From Reticulascus tulasneorum (Eukaryota > Ascomycota > Sordariomycetes > Glomerellales > Reticulascaceae): a DNA stretch of 64,000 nucleotides. The stretch spans positions 3,472,001-3,536,000 of the forward strand of contig LSAX01000003.1 of assembly GCA_001557505.1 (NCBI GenBank). Direction: 5' to 3'. Positions 32,345 through 44,009 of this stretch are shown here, piece by piece; the first letter of the stretch is position 1, and each line of letters starts with the position of its first letter. The notes beneath the pieces were generated by a model. It saw only the letters and a program-made list of their open reading frames with translations, made no database searches and was not told the origin of the DNA. The position numbers and the translations under genes are program-made.

Positions 32345-34777
32345 CTACATGAGCTCTTCTACGAATGCCGCGTGCCCTGTGGTGGTCGTATTGTGATCCT
32401 CGGCGTCGTGTCTCATCTGCCTGAACGCGGCACGATACTAATAACTCATTAGCTGCACACTCCCCTCCACAGAGAGCATTCGACTTACCGCAAAGATAAA
32501 GTTGAGGATCAGGGCTACCATCAGCGCAATACTGATGATCATCGGCCCGATCATGTTGTCAAAGTGTCTTCCACTGCGCTCCACAATCATGTTTCGTCGA
32601 ATCGTCAACATCACATAACCCCAAACCCCGGCGAACACCGCGATCAAGATGTACACAATGCCCATGATTTCCGCAAGCCTGTTCTTGCCTGCCGCCGAGT
32701 ACAGCCCGACAGCCAGACCGCCCAGGAGGATGCAGATGTGCTGCCACTTCAGGAACGTCCGCTCGTTGGCCAGCCAAACCTTCGGCTCGATCTTCAGCTC
32801 GCCTGCGTTCTTGATCCATTCCTTCGGCTCGACCACGCCCTCGGGCAGCTGGACCTTCTGCGCTCTTCGGGCCTTATTGTACTTGGAGAGTGAAAAGCCG
32901 GGGAAGACCGAGGACAAGGTACCGTAGTCTCGGTCTTTATCTTGGTCTTTCTGGTCTTTCCCGTTCGTCTCCCCGTTCGTCTCCCCGTTCTCCTCATCGC
33001 TAGGCTGGCGGGCTGTTTTCGGTGTCCGGGACAATGCGCTCGACTCGGCCGCCATTCTATCGCTAAGGTACGATTTCCCGACAGGTGAGCTCTTGGAATG
33101 CCGGTAAGAGCTGATCTTGTTTCCCAGAAAACTTCCAACCGCATGCTCATCCTCGGCCCTCTGAGCGCGACGTTGCTCCTCCTCTTCAAATGCCTTCTGC
33201 GGGTCTTTCCGAATATCGGTCTCCAGATCACCAAGCCAGAACGGCAAGTTGTTCACGTAGTCCTCGAACAAAGAGGCGACACCATGGACGAACTTGGAGA
33301 ACCGAGGAGCAGGGTGGACGAGATGAGAAGCCATCAGATCCTCGACCCACGATGGGCGCTTCCGGTGGCTGTCTTCCTTCAACTTGATCTCCAAGACTGC
33401 ATGGGGGAAACGGGAGACCTCGCTCTGGTTGATGTCCGCAAATGGATATGTCAAATTCTGCCGGTCGATATCCTGTCGGTGCCATTCACTGGGATCACGG
33501 CATGGCCGATCACGGTCCAGAGTGTCCTCTCGGATGAATGCGAGTTCGGTATCAATGGATATCCTGACCCGGTCATCGGCGGGCTTTTGGAACGCGCTGC
33601 GGACGTAGTTGGCCCGCAGCACCGGCTCGATCTTCTTCTCCTGGATGAAGTTTTGTAGATGTTCCACGGTGGACTTGAACTTCTCAATCTCCTCTGCCGT
33701 CTGGCTTTGTCTCTTCAGCTTTTGGAAGGTTTTCTCCAGCTTATAATCGCCATCAATGAAGGGCTTGACGTATTTATCCTTAATAGTAAACTTTGTCTCT
33801 TCGCTGATGCCATGATCTCCGACAACCTTTTGTTCCATAAACAGGTCCGGCTTGGCGCTGAGCTGGCCGTACCATCGCACACGCAGAGAGGCGGCCGCAG
33901 CCTCGCGGTCGACCTTGTTTGAATACAGCTCAAACTTGGAGTTGTCGAAGTACAGGGAGGTGATGGTCGGGTCGTTACTGCCGTCCAGTTCCTTAGATGA
34001 CGACTCGCTATAGACCAAGGCTGGCAGTCTTCTGAGAATGAAGGTCTTGACTTCGAGCAAGTTGTCGGAGTGAACCCAAACTATGGCACATTAGTTAGCA
34101 CACGTCTCAACCAGGCAGGGCTCTGTGGTCTTACACTTGTGAGCAGTATACCGTTCCCCGTTATGCGTCTCCCCTCGGCTCTCGAGGTCTAAGGGCTGCA
34201 GATCAACGCCACTCTTTTCATCGAGCTGTTGACGAATGGCATAGTACATAATGGACAGCTTGTTGAGAAGCGGCGAGTACCCTTGTTCGGAGTTGAAGGG
34301 TCGCCTCGACAGACTAAGCTGCATCATGGGCCGCACCTTGTACATGTTCCCCCTCTTGCGGTCATGCTTCTTCACGATCTTCAAGAAGCCAGTATAGTTG
34401 ACGTTGCTGTACTTCTTCAGCTCCGTGACCTCGGTCATTATCTTGTCCAGCTCCGCCTCGAGTTCCTTCATCCGTTGCGTGGTAATGTCACTCTTGGCTG
34501 TGTTCTCGTCCGTCGGGGATAGTTCCTTGAGCTTCTCGAACGCCTTGTCGACTCGCTGCCTGAGGCTATTGACTGTCTCCTCTTGGAACTGGGCGACCTT
34601 GTCGAGCTGGACGTTGAAGATCTCCTCGCAGAAGCGGTTCTCGTCTTCCTCGGTCCATGTGGCCTCGTCATCTTCGTACTTGTCCTCCCGCAGCATGCTC
34701 TTCAGCTTCGTGTAGTCAATGTACTTTCCCTTCCATGGTGCATACACCGACTCCCGAAGAGTCTTTCCGAATCGCAT
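32345..34777 (-). CDS. VTC4: VTC4, vacuolar transporter chaperone polyphosphate polymerase
   Basis: Exons 34777-34135, 34080-32489 and 32437-32345 encode 775 residues. An SPX domain (about 1-155; begins MRFGKTL, with the basic KKYSNVNYTGFLKIVKKHDRK-type helix) senses inositol pyrophosphates. The VTC catalytic tunnel domain (about 215-500) carries basic and acidic catalytic residues: R281 and R283 in LRVRWYGQ, E445 and K447 in VLEIKL, and the RFSKF segment. A charged linker precedes three C-terminal TM helices. VTC4 is the catalytic subunit that polymerises the gamma-phosphate of ATP into polyphosphate and passes it into the vacuole. The intact catalytic residues favour VTC4 over VTC2/3. The last 30 residues come from a separate exon after a 51-nt intron; reading through that intron would give a different 16-residue tail. 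Confidence 0.95.
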
Positions 34778-35742
34778 GTTGGGATGGCTAGGAAGTGGTG
34801 GGTGATTGGGTTCGAGGGCGTCAATAGATACGCGGTCCTCTTGATCAATCGAGCAGCAGGATAGGATGCCCGAGTGTCCAGCTGCAGAATTCGACGATCG
34901 ATAAACGCCTAGGGAACCGTTTAGACGAGTTTTAAGGTTTGGGTATCTCCCTGCAACGTTGATTGTGGTTGTTGCTGAGTAAAACCTTGTGGCAGGACAG
35001 CATATTTTGATGGCTTCGTGGAGCCTCCCTTAGCACCAAAGATCTCTCACCCCACCCATCCTGGCCCAAATGAGATAGCTCCCCCGCCAACAGCAATTGC
35101 CCTATCAGAACCTGCCATTCTTAGCACGTGTGCCCTGGAAAATGACGCAGGTCGCCGCCCTCATCACAAGAAAGATGTCCCCCAGCCAAACGATACACAT
35201 GACTATTCACATGATTTGCATGAGATGGAAGAGATCATATGGCCATTGATTGAAATACTCATCATGAGTACGATTATAATCTAAGATTATTCCACCGATT
35301 ATTCCATTGAATATCCGACTGAATGCTCGACTGAATACTTCCAACTTGAATATCCTTTCCATAAGAGGCTGAATGGTAACCATTCACGAATCAGAACTAC
35401 TCCAAAGCCAAACATATCATTGATCTAACAAAGCACAGCACAACCCCAAGCTACAAGTGTCTTTCAGGATGTGTAGGAAGCATATGTATAAATTTAATAA
35501 TCGTTGCACTATGTACGGTAGCTAAGCTATAAAAGCATCACCCCCAAGGTACTCCTTGCAAACTCGAACCGAGGCTCTAGCATAAAATAAGCCTTCGACG
35601 TTTCTTGTGGTATCATGACAGATCCCTTTTTCACACAAAAAATCCCAGAACACGCGCTTCCAAATTGAGGACTCGCTTCCCAGCCTTATGCTTTCGCCAG
35701 TTTTTTCGTTTGTGTCTTTTGATTTCAGTCATTCATACACTT
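34778..35742. promoter_or_regulatory. VTC4 upstream region
   Basis: Upstream of minus-strand VTC4 and downstream of minus-strand glutamate synthase. AT-rich GATT/AATAT strings appear near 35.25-35.35 kb. A CACGTG box lies at 35125-35130. No gene is seen. Confidence 0.5.
35125..35130. promoter_or_regulatory. CACGTG E-box, candidate Pho4/NUC-1 site for VTC4
   Basis: A perfect CACGTG, 348 bp upstream of the VTC4 start. In yeast and Neurospora the phosphate-starvation bHLH factors Pho4/NUC-1 bind CACGTG-type sites, and yeast VTC genes are in the PHO regulon. However, CACGTG occurs about ten other times in this window, roughly its chance frequency, so the link is suggestive only. Confidence 0.35.
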
Positions 35743-38700
35743 TCATGCCTTGGTCGGCTCGACCAAGCTGAAGATTTCCTGCGCGGTCCGCTTGACAATA
35801 CCACCGGTGACCGGGAGGCTAGTGCAGTGCTCCAGGTAGAGATCGATCTCGCGAGCAGACTGGCGTCCTTCGTTGATACCCCTGTTCATTATTAGTCTAT
35901 GCTTGCGTAGAAAACTTCATCTCAGAATGTGACTTACCAGACGATGAGAGACTGGCCACGACGGCAATCTCCAGCGGCGAAGACGCCTTCGATGTTTGTG
36001 CTGTATCTGCCAGGTGGCGTCTTGACGTTCTTCCTGGCATCCTTCTCGATATCGTCGCCCAGGATGCGAGCCTCGGGTCCGAGGAATCCCATGGAGAGCA
36101 GCACGAGGTCGGCGGGGAAGAACTGCTTTGTGTCTTCGAGCTTCTTCATGTCCCAACCACCGGATTGGGATCGGGTCCACTCGACTCGGATCGTGTTGAT
36201 ACCCTTGACCCTGCCGCTACCGTCGTCAACGAACTCCTCGGACATGATGCAGAACTCTCGCGGATCCTTGCCCATGTGCTGCTTGACCTCGGTATGGCCA
36301 TAATCGACACGGTAGATTCGGGGCCACTGCGGCCATGGGTTGTCACGAGCTCGCTCTGGTGGAGGCTGAGGAAGCAGCTCGAAGTTGATGACCGACTTGG
36401 CTCCGTGGCGGACCGAAGTACCAATGCAGTCATTACCAGTATCACCACCACCAATGACAATGACATCCTTGCCCTTGGCCGAAATGTAAGCGCCGTCGGC
36501 GAGCTCGGAATCGAGCAGAGATTTGGTATTCTGGTGAAGGAACTCCATGGCGAAATGAATGCCCTCCAGGTCGCGATTCTTGATGGGCAAGTCTCGGGCG
36601 ACAGTCGCACCAGTGGCGATAACGACGGCGTCGTTCTTGGCCTTGAGATCCAGGAGTTTGATGTCCTCGCCAATGGCCACTCCGCACTTGAAGATAATTC
36701 CTTCCGCAGCCATGAAGTCGGTTCGTCGCTTGACAATTCTCTTGTCCAGTTTCATGTTGGGAATGCCGTACATGAGGAGGCCACCGGGTCGGTCCGCTCG
36801 CTCATAGACAGTGACAGTATGTCCAGCTTTGTTCAGCTGATCGGCGCAGGCAAGACCGGCAGGCCCAGAGCCGATGATGGCAATCTTCTTTCCACTGCGG
36901 ACCTTGGGAGGCGAGGGGATCATCCAGCCTTGTTCAAAGCCACGATCGATGATGGCACACTCAATCGACTTGATGCCTACCGGATCCTCGTTGATGCCCA
37001 GAACGCAAGCACCTTCGCACGGCGCAGGGCACACACGACCGGTGAATTCCGGGAAGTTGTTGGTCATCACAAGACGATTGAGTGCATCGCGCCACTGGTT
37101 CTGGAAAACCAACTCATTCCACTTGGGAATAATGTTGGAGATAGGGCATCCGGTCTCCGACTGGCAGAATGGAACACCGCAGTCCATGCAACGGGCGGAC
37201 TGGTACTTCAGCTCATCCTCGTCGAGTCGAGCAGAGAGTTCAGCCCAATCCTTGGTTCTGGTCTTCGCGGATCTGTATTTCTCAGCTCGTCGCTGGTATT
37301 TCATAAAACCCTTGGTCTTGTCTAGGACGAGAGCTCGCTTCTTTTCCGCGGCGTTATCACCAACTGTCTCCTCCATATCCTGAAGCTTGGCGGCCTTCTT
37401 TTCTTCCTTCTTGGCATGAACGCCAGAGACGATGGGAAGATTGTACTCTGCACGCTTCGCCTCGGCGGCCTTGGCTGCCTCCTCTTCCAGAACACGCTTG
37501 AAGTCGACCGGCAACACCTTGACAAATCGGGGCAGTGCGCGGTTGAAGTCAATCAAGATGCGGGCTGCCAGCTCAGACCCAGTGTAGTGATGGTGATCCT
37601 CAATGAGCCCTCGGACAAAGGCGATCTCAGCGGGATCCTCCAAGCTGGATGCCTCCACCATCTCCATGTTAAGCTTCGAGTGGAAATCATGATGAATGTC
37701 GAGAACATAGGCAATACCACCGGACATACCTGCCGCAAAGTTGCGGCCGGTACTGCCGAGAATGACGACACGCCCTCCAGTCATGTACTCGCAGCCATGG
37801 TCGCCGACACCTTCGACAACTGCAGTAGCTCCCGAGTTTCGAACGGCGAATCGCTCTGCGGCAACACCCCGGAAGAAGCAAGTTCCGCTGGTAGCTCCAT
37901 ACAGGCAGACGTTGCCAATGAGGATGTTCTCCTCGGCCTTGAAAACGGCAGATCGAGGGGGGTAGATGATCAACCGACCGCCAGACAATCCTTTACCGAC
38001 GTAGTCGTTAGAGTCGCCCTCAAGTTCCAAGGTGACACCAGGGGCACAGAAAGCGCCGAAAGATTGGCCTGCAGATCCCTTGATGTTAACATGGACTGTG
38101 TCCAAGGGCAAACCGGCTTCACCGTAGCGCTTCGAAATGTGGTAAGACAGTGAAGTCCCCATGGCGCGATCAGTATTGACGATATCACACTCAATTCTAG
38201 ACGGAAGACCCTTGTCCAAAGTCAACTCGGCCTCAGAGATGAGCTTGTTATCCAATCGGACGTAAAGCTTGTGGTCCTGCTTGCGGACGTTGAATGTTGC
38301 AACACCTGGTCGGAGCTTGTGGGCCGGAGTCAAGAGGAGGGACAGATCGATGTTGGCGGTCTTGTTCGTCCGCAAGTCGTCTCGCACCCTCAAAACCTCA
38401 GCATGTCCAACCATCTCGTTAATGGTACGGAAACCAAGGCGGGCCATGATAGCTCGCAGCTCGTTGGCTACATAGTAGAAGAAGTTGATGACATGCTCCG
38501 GCGTACCGGTGAACTTTTTGCGCAATTCTGGATCCTGGGTAGCAATGCCGACAGGGCAGGTGTTGAGATGGCACTTTCGCATCATAATACAGCCCATGGC
38601 GATCAAAGGAGTTGTAGCGAAGCCCCATTCTTCAGCTCCAAGTAGACAGGCGATAGCCACATCCCTACCAGTGCGAAGTTGACCATCAGTCTGGACAACG

Positions 38701-41700
38701 ACTCGGCCACGGAGGTCATTCAGAACCAGGGTCTGGTGAGTCTCTGCAAGACCAAGCTCCCAAGGGAGACCGGCGTACTTGATCCCGGTCCATCGCGAGG
38801 CACCGGTACCGCCGTCGTGGCCGGAGATGAGGATATGGTCGGCCTTTGCCTTGGCCACACCGGACGCGACAATGCCGACACCGACTTCCGAGACAAGCTT
38901 GACTGAAATTCGAGATCGGGGGCTCGAGCACTTGAGGTCGTAAATGAGTTGCTTCAAGTCCTCGATTGAGTAAATGTCGTGGTGCGGTGGTGGCGAGATG
39001 AGACCGACTCCGGGAGTGGAGTGTCGAGTTCGAGCGATCGACTTCGAGACCTTGTGACCAGGAAGTTCACCTCCTTCACCAGGCTTGGCGCCCTGAGCCA
39101 TCTTGATCTGCAATTCATCAGAATCGGCGAGGTATGCTGAGGTAACACCGAATCGTCCGGAAGCGACCTGCTTGATGGCAGATCTCATTGTGTCTCCGTT
39201 GGGCATTCTCTCAGATCGCTCAGGATCCTCACCGCCTTCGCCCGTGTTTGACTTGCCTCCGAGTCTGTTCATTGCGACAGCCAAGGTGGAGTGAGACTCC
39301 ATGGAAATGGAGCCGTAGGACATAGCGCCGGTGCAGAATCGTCGAACGATTTCAGTCCATGGTTCGACCTGCTCGATAGGGATCGAAGTTCTCTCCTCGA
39401 ATTTGAAGTCTAGCAAACCTCGAAGAGTACAAGCCTTGATCTGCTCGTACTCCGATAGCGAATATGCCTCGTAAGACTTGTCATTCTTGGTTCGGACCGC
39501 ATCTTGAATGTTGGCGATGGAAGTGGGGTCGTTGACGTGTGCCTCGCCGCCGTCACGCCAGTGGTACTCACCAGACTCTGGAAGCCCAGGGACGCCGACA
39601 GTGTATCGGGATGGGAAACCTCGCTCGTGGAATCTGAAGCAATCTTCCGCAATGAGTTCGAAGGTGAGGCCTTGAATACGAGAAGCAGTGCCCTTGAAAC
39701 AGCGCTCCACAACGACATCATCTAGACCGAGGGCCTCGAAAATCTGAGCGCCCTTGTAACTGGCAAGGGTGGAGATACCCATCTTGCTCATGACCTTCAA
39801 AATGCCGCCATCGCAAGAGTGCTTGTAGTTGTGGATAAGCACATCGTCTGTAAGCTTCTTCTTGATGAGCTTCTCGCGGTTCAGCTTGAGAATGCACTCC
39901 ATGGCGAGGTATGGGTTGATTGCATCAGCACCATAGCCGAGTAGGACGCACATGTGATGGACCTCGCGAGCTTCGGCGGTTTCGACTACAATAGCAGCCA
40001 TGGCTCTCCACTTGTTGCTCACCAAGTGATGGTGGACCATACCGGAGGCAAGCAGGGCTGACACAGATACACGGTCGGCAGAGGTGTTGCGATCGGAAAG
40101 GATGATGATTCTGTCTCTTGCCTCAATGGCGGCCGTTGCCTCATTGCAGATGTAATCGAGATGCCGAACATAGCCTTCAACGCCCTCCGACTTGGGGAAG
40201 GTGATGTCAACGGTCCTAACGGTCCACTGAGGGTGAGGCTTTGAGATGTTCTTTAGAGCATTAAACTCGGGAATCGATAGAATTGGGCTTGGAAGCAATA
40301 AGCGGCCGCACTGCGAACTGTCCATCTCCAGCAGATTGCCCTGCGGTCCAACGTAACATTCCAGGGACATCACAATAGACTCTCTGATGGGATCGATTGG
40401 CGGGTTCGTAACCTGTGCGAACAGCTGGCGGAAGTACTCATAGAGAAGACGAGGCGCTTGAGCCAAGCAAGCCAGCGGAGCATCGTTACCCATGGATCCC
40501 AAGGCTTCCTTCTCGTCAGAAGCCATTGGCGCAAGTAGTAGACTGACTTGTTCATGAGTGTAGCCGAATGCCAACAAAAGGGGATCTTCCTGAAGAAGGC
40601 TGGAATCTGGCTTTGCAGCCAAGTCTAATTTCTGCTCAAGACCCTCGAGAATCTTGGGCATGGTGACGAGCTCATTGTCGAGCCAGGAGCGGAAGTCGTG
40701 GCGGCTAGAGACTGCGGCCTTCAACTCCTTGTCATCGATGATGCGGCCAGCCTGGGTATCGACGAGCAGCATACGACCTGGCTGCAGTCGGCCCTTTTGG
40801 ATGACTCTTTCAGGTTCGATGGCAATGGCACCAACCTCAGAGGCACAAATGATTCGGTCGTCGTCCATGACGTAAAAACGGCAGGGTCGGAGACCATTTC
40901 GATCAAGATTGGCACCACAGAACCGGCCATCGGCGAAGGTGAATAGCGCGGGACCATCCCACGGCTCCATCTGGCAAGCAGCCCACTCGTAGAAAGCGGC
41001 CTTCTTCGGGTCCATCTGCGTGTTTCCTTGCCACGCCTCGGGAACCATGAGCATGACAGCCTCTGGCAGTGACAGGACACCGTTGATGGTGAGCAACTCC
41101 AGAACGTTGTCAAACGCAGCAGAGTCGGATCCACCATCCTCAACAATGGGATACAGTCCCTCGAGATCATCCTTGAAGATGTCAGATTGCATGACACCCT
41201 CTCGGGCTCTCATCCAATTCTTGTTGCCTCGCAGGGTGTTGATTTCACCTGACACCGCGTTGTTAGTCTATGAAATGTGGTGTTTGATACGAGCTATCGT
41301 CTTACCATTGTGAGCTGCCCATCGCAGCGGCTGAGCACGATCCCATGAAGGGAATGTGTTTGTTGAGAAGCGCGAGTGCACCAAAGCGAAGTGGGCTTCA
41401 AAATCAGCATTTACCAAGTCGTGGTAGTACTGATAAACCTGAACAGGCGCAAGCTGTCCCTTGTATACAATATTCTTGTTGGACAGGGAACAGAGATAGA
41501 ACCAGTTGTGGAGGCCAATGGTGTGCGTGGCGCGCTTTCTGAGGATATACAGCTGTCTTTCGAAGTGTCTGTCATCAAATTCCTCAGCGTCGGTAATTTC
41601 CGGGGCAACACCGCTACCATAGAAAGCGGTGAGAACAATGAAGGGCTGCAAGATGATGGGTTCACGGGACTTTGCAGCAGGTCCAAGGAGCGTAGAGTCT

Positions 41701-42372
41701 ACGGGAGGCTTTCGCCATCCCAGGACACGGAGGCCTAACGATTCGGCAATATCTTCCAACTGCCTCTTGGACTCATGAAGAGTCTCTTCGTCGGGTTTAA
41801 AGAACAAATTTCCCACAGCATATTGTCCCGGAGGAGGCAGCACGATATTCTCCTCCCTCTCAAAGTTCTTGACAAAGAACTTGTGCGGGATTGAAGTCAT
41901 GACGCCAGCGCCATCTCCGTCTCGAGCATCAGACCCCACAGCCCCTCGATGGGTCATGTTGCAGAGTAGATTGCGCGCTGCAACTGTTAGCAAGTCTGGA
42001 TCCTAGCGCGAGCATCCAGATCCGCGACGGCTTACCATCGCTAACGATTTTATGGCTAGCTTTGCCTTTAATATGGCTGCAAAGCTGGTCAGTGACTCGC
42101 CGGGAGAATATTGAGGAACAAAGACCAAGACATACCAAGCGAAGCCTACACCACAAGCATCTTTCTCCAAGCTTGGATCGTATAGTCCTCTGAGAAAATG
42201 TCGTCAGCAAAAGTGTCCCGCAACTCATGGTCAGCGAGTGCACATACTGCTTCACCGGCAGAGCACCCGCCCAGGAATCATTGTTCTCTGTTTGGTACTC
42301 ATAAGGAGTATAATGCTCATTTTCAGCTTCAGTCTGGGTTGGTCGGTCGTCGAATTCCGCAGATAAGCCCAT
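35743..42372 (-). CDS. GLT1: NADH-type glutamate synthase (GOGAT), single polypeptide
   Basis: Six exons give 2113 residues, the expected length of fungal GltS: 42372-42248, 42189-42136, 42076-42036, 41977-41306, 41248-35938 and 35881-35743. An N-terminal propeptide ends before Cys54 (KDACGVGF), the glutamine-amidotransferase nucleophile. Next come the central and FMN-binding synthase domains with the 3Fe-4S cysteines in RKCHLNTCPVGIA, then the GXGXG beta-helix domain. The fused beta-subunit-like part has 4Fe-4S cysteines (CMDCGVPFC...GCP), an FAD site (GSGPAGLACA) and an NAD(P)H site (GGGDTGNDC). It converts glutamine and 2-oxoglutarate to two glutamates and works with glutamine synthetase in ammonium assimilation. 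The start is the first ATG in frame; a TTG-opened extension lies upstream but has no ATG. Confidence 0.97.
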
Positions 42373-43462
42373 GCTAGGCGAGAATTCGAGTTTAGGATAT
42401 GTGGGTATCTCAGGTGTAGAGGTCAGGTCGGCAGAGAATTTGGACTTGATCAGTCGACGAGGGCGGGCGATCGGCGAGAGCAGCAAATGCTGCTCTTACG
42501 ACAGATCTGTAGTGAGAAAAGGACTGATCAGCAAACAAGGGTCAATATAGAGTTTTGTGGCTAGGAATTTGAGGGATCGACAAGAATTCCGGATGATCCA
42601 CTCGGTTCATATATCGTACTGGCAAAAGCTGGGGAGAGGAATTTATTTGAGAGGACGATGGCCGGAAGCGGGGGTGTGCGAGAGGTGCTGCAATGAGCCA
42701 GCTGGTGTTGATTCTCGGAATTTACGCCGGAGTTCCCTGGAGATGCCAAAACGTCTGGTTGTCGTAGCCGAGAAGTCAAAATCCAAGGCGGGGACCCAAT
42801 TAATCGGAAAACTCTCTGGGCTATGATTTGCAAGCTCTTCCGTAATAAATACCATGTCGTGACATTGCTGAGGGTCGCCGGCAGACGGGGGAATTGCGCG
42901 AATGCATGGTTGGCGGGTCTTTTTCAAGCAAGCCAGCAGGCAAGCAAGCCATGGAACCAAGAAAGCTGAGCTGCGCCGTGTCCTGGCCGATAAAGCTAGC
43001 CAGCATTCAAAGAAGAATGAAGCTCTCTTCTCCTGCCGGACACTCAAGCATAGAGCTCTTTTGGGAAATGGTCCAGCAGACCTTCACCAGCCTGCAGCGT
43101 GGGATGCAGATATGACGACAACCAATGATCATCCATCTGATCACAAACATGCGGCTAAGATTGGTGACGCTGATAGGACCCCCCCTCTGCTCTTTTGGCC
43201 ATCGTTTCCGGCCTGCCGATAGGCGATATGTAGGGTAGCTCTGGTCCATGGCCACCTCGGCCATCTTACATCACTTCGACGGCGCCGGCGGCCCAGGGAG
43301 GTGGGGTTGGCGGCACATGCTTCAACCCCCCGAACTGGCTGATAACACACGCACGCACGCACACACGAAGTGCTCGCTCGCTTCGCAAATGGCACTGGGT
43401 CCTCGGGCTTCGCTGCCATGGCTGGCAACACATTGGTGGGTGACTTGTCGTTTTCGAGTCGA

Positions 43463-43497
43463 TCTGTCTTCCTCTCTCTGTCTCTCTCTCTCTCTCC
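43463..43497. repeat. (TC)n microsatellite
   Basis: CT dinucleotides with an internal GTCTCTCTC variant, intergenic, about 1.1 kb upstream of glutamate synthase. Confidence 0.85.
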
Positions 43498-43980
43498 ATT
43501 TATTCGAAGGATGGGTCCGGAGTGCTTGGAAAGGGCAGGGCTTGGGATGAAGGAATTGCGTGGGCGGAGCTGGGCTTGCAATGGTGATATGACTTACCGA
43601 CAGGCTAGATTTTTCTTCTTTTACGATAGAATCGAGAGATTGGCTATGCGGTTGCACGACGTAAAACCGAGGCAGGGCTATCTACCGTCTCGTCACAGCT
43701 TGGGAAGGTTGGGAGGACGAAAGAAGAGAGAATCCAAGGGAGGGTAGTTGCGGAGGGGAGGGAGGGCGACGGCCTCGCTTTTATGAATGGAATTTTCCTT
43801 CTTCACGCAGAGAAAGCTAACGTAGGGTGCCCCCGTACAAGGCGGGATTTGGGAACTAGCCGGACGAGCTAGATGAAAAAGTCACTTCGGGGGGTTGCAG
43901 AAGAGGCAACGGACGAACAAACCACGCCAAGCCTATTAAGCAATATGGTGATAACTCTGATGAGTGGGAAGCTTTTGGAG

Positions 43981-44009
43981 TGGCAAGGCAGGCAAGGCAG
44001 GCAAGGCCG
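43981..44009. repeat. GGCAGGCAAG tandem repeat
   Basis: About three tandem copies of a GCAAGGCAG-type unit in intergenic DNA. A similar CAAGCCAGCAGGCAAGC string occurs near 42927-42949. Confidence 0.7.

Noticed and set aside
36165..37325. 386-codon open frame antisense to glutamate synthase
   Set aside because: It lies wholly within the coding exon of a well-conserved enzyme. Long antisense frames are expected from GC-rich third positions, and the product has no family features.
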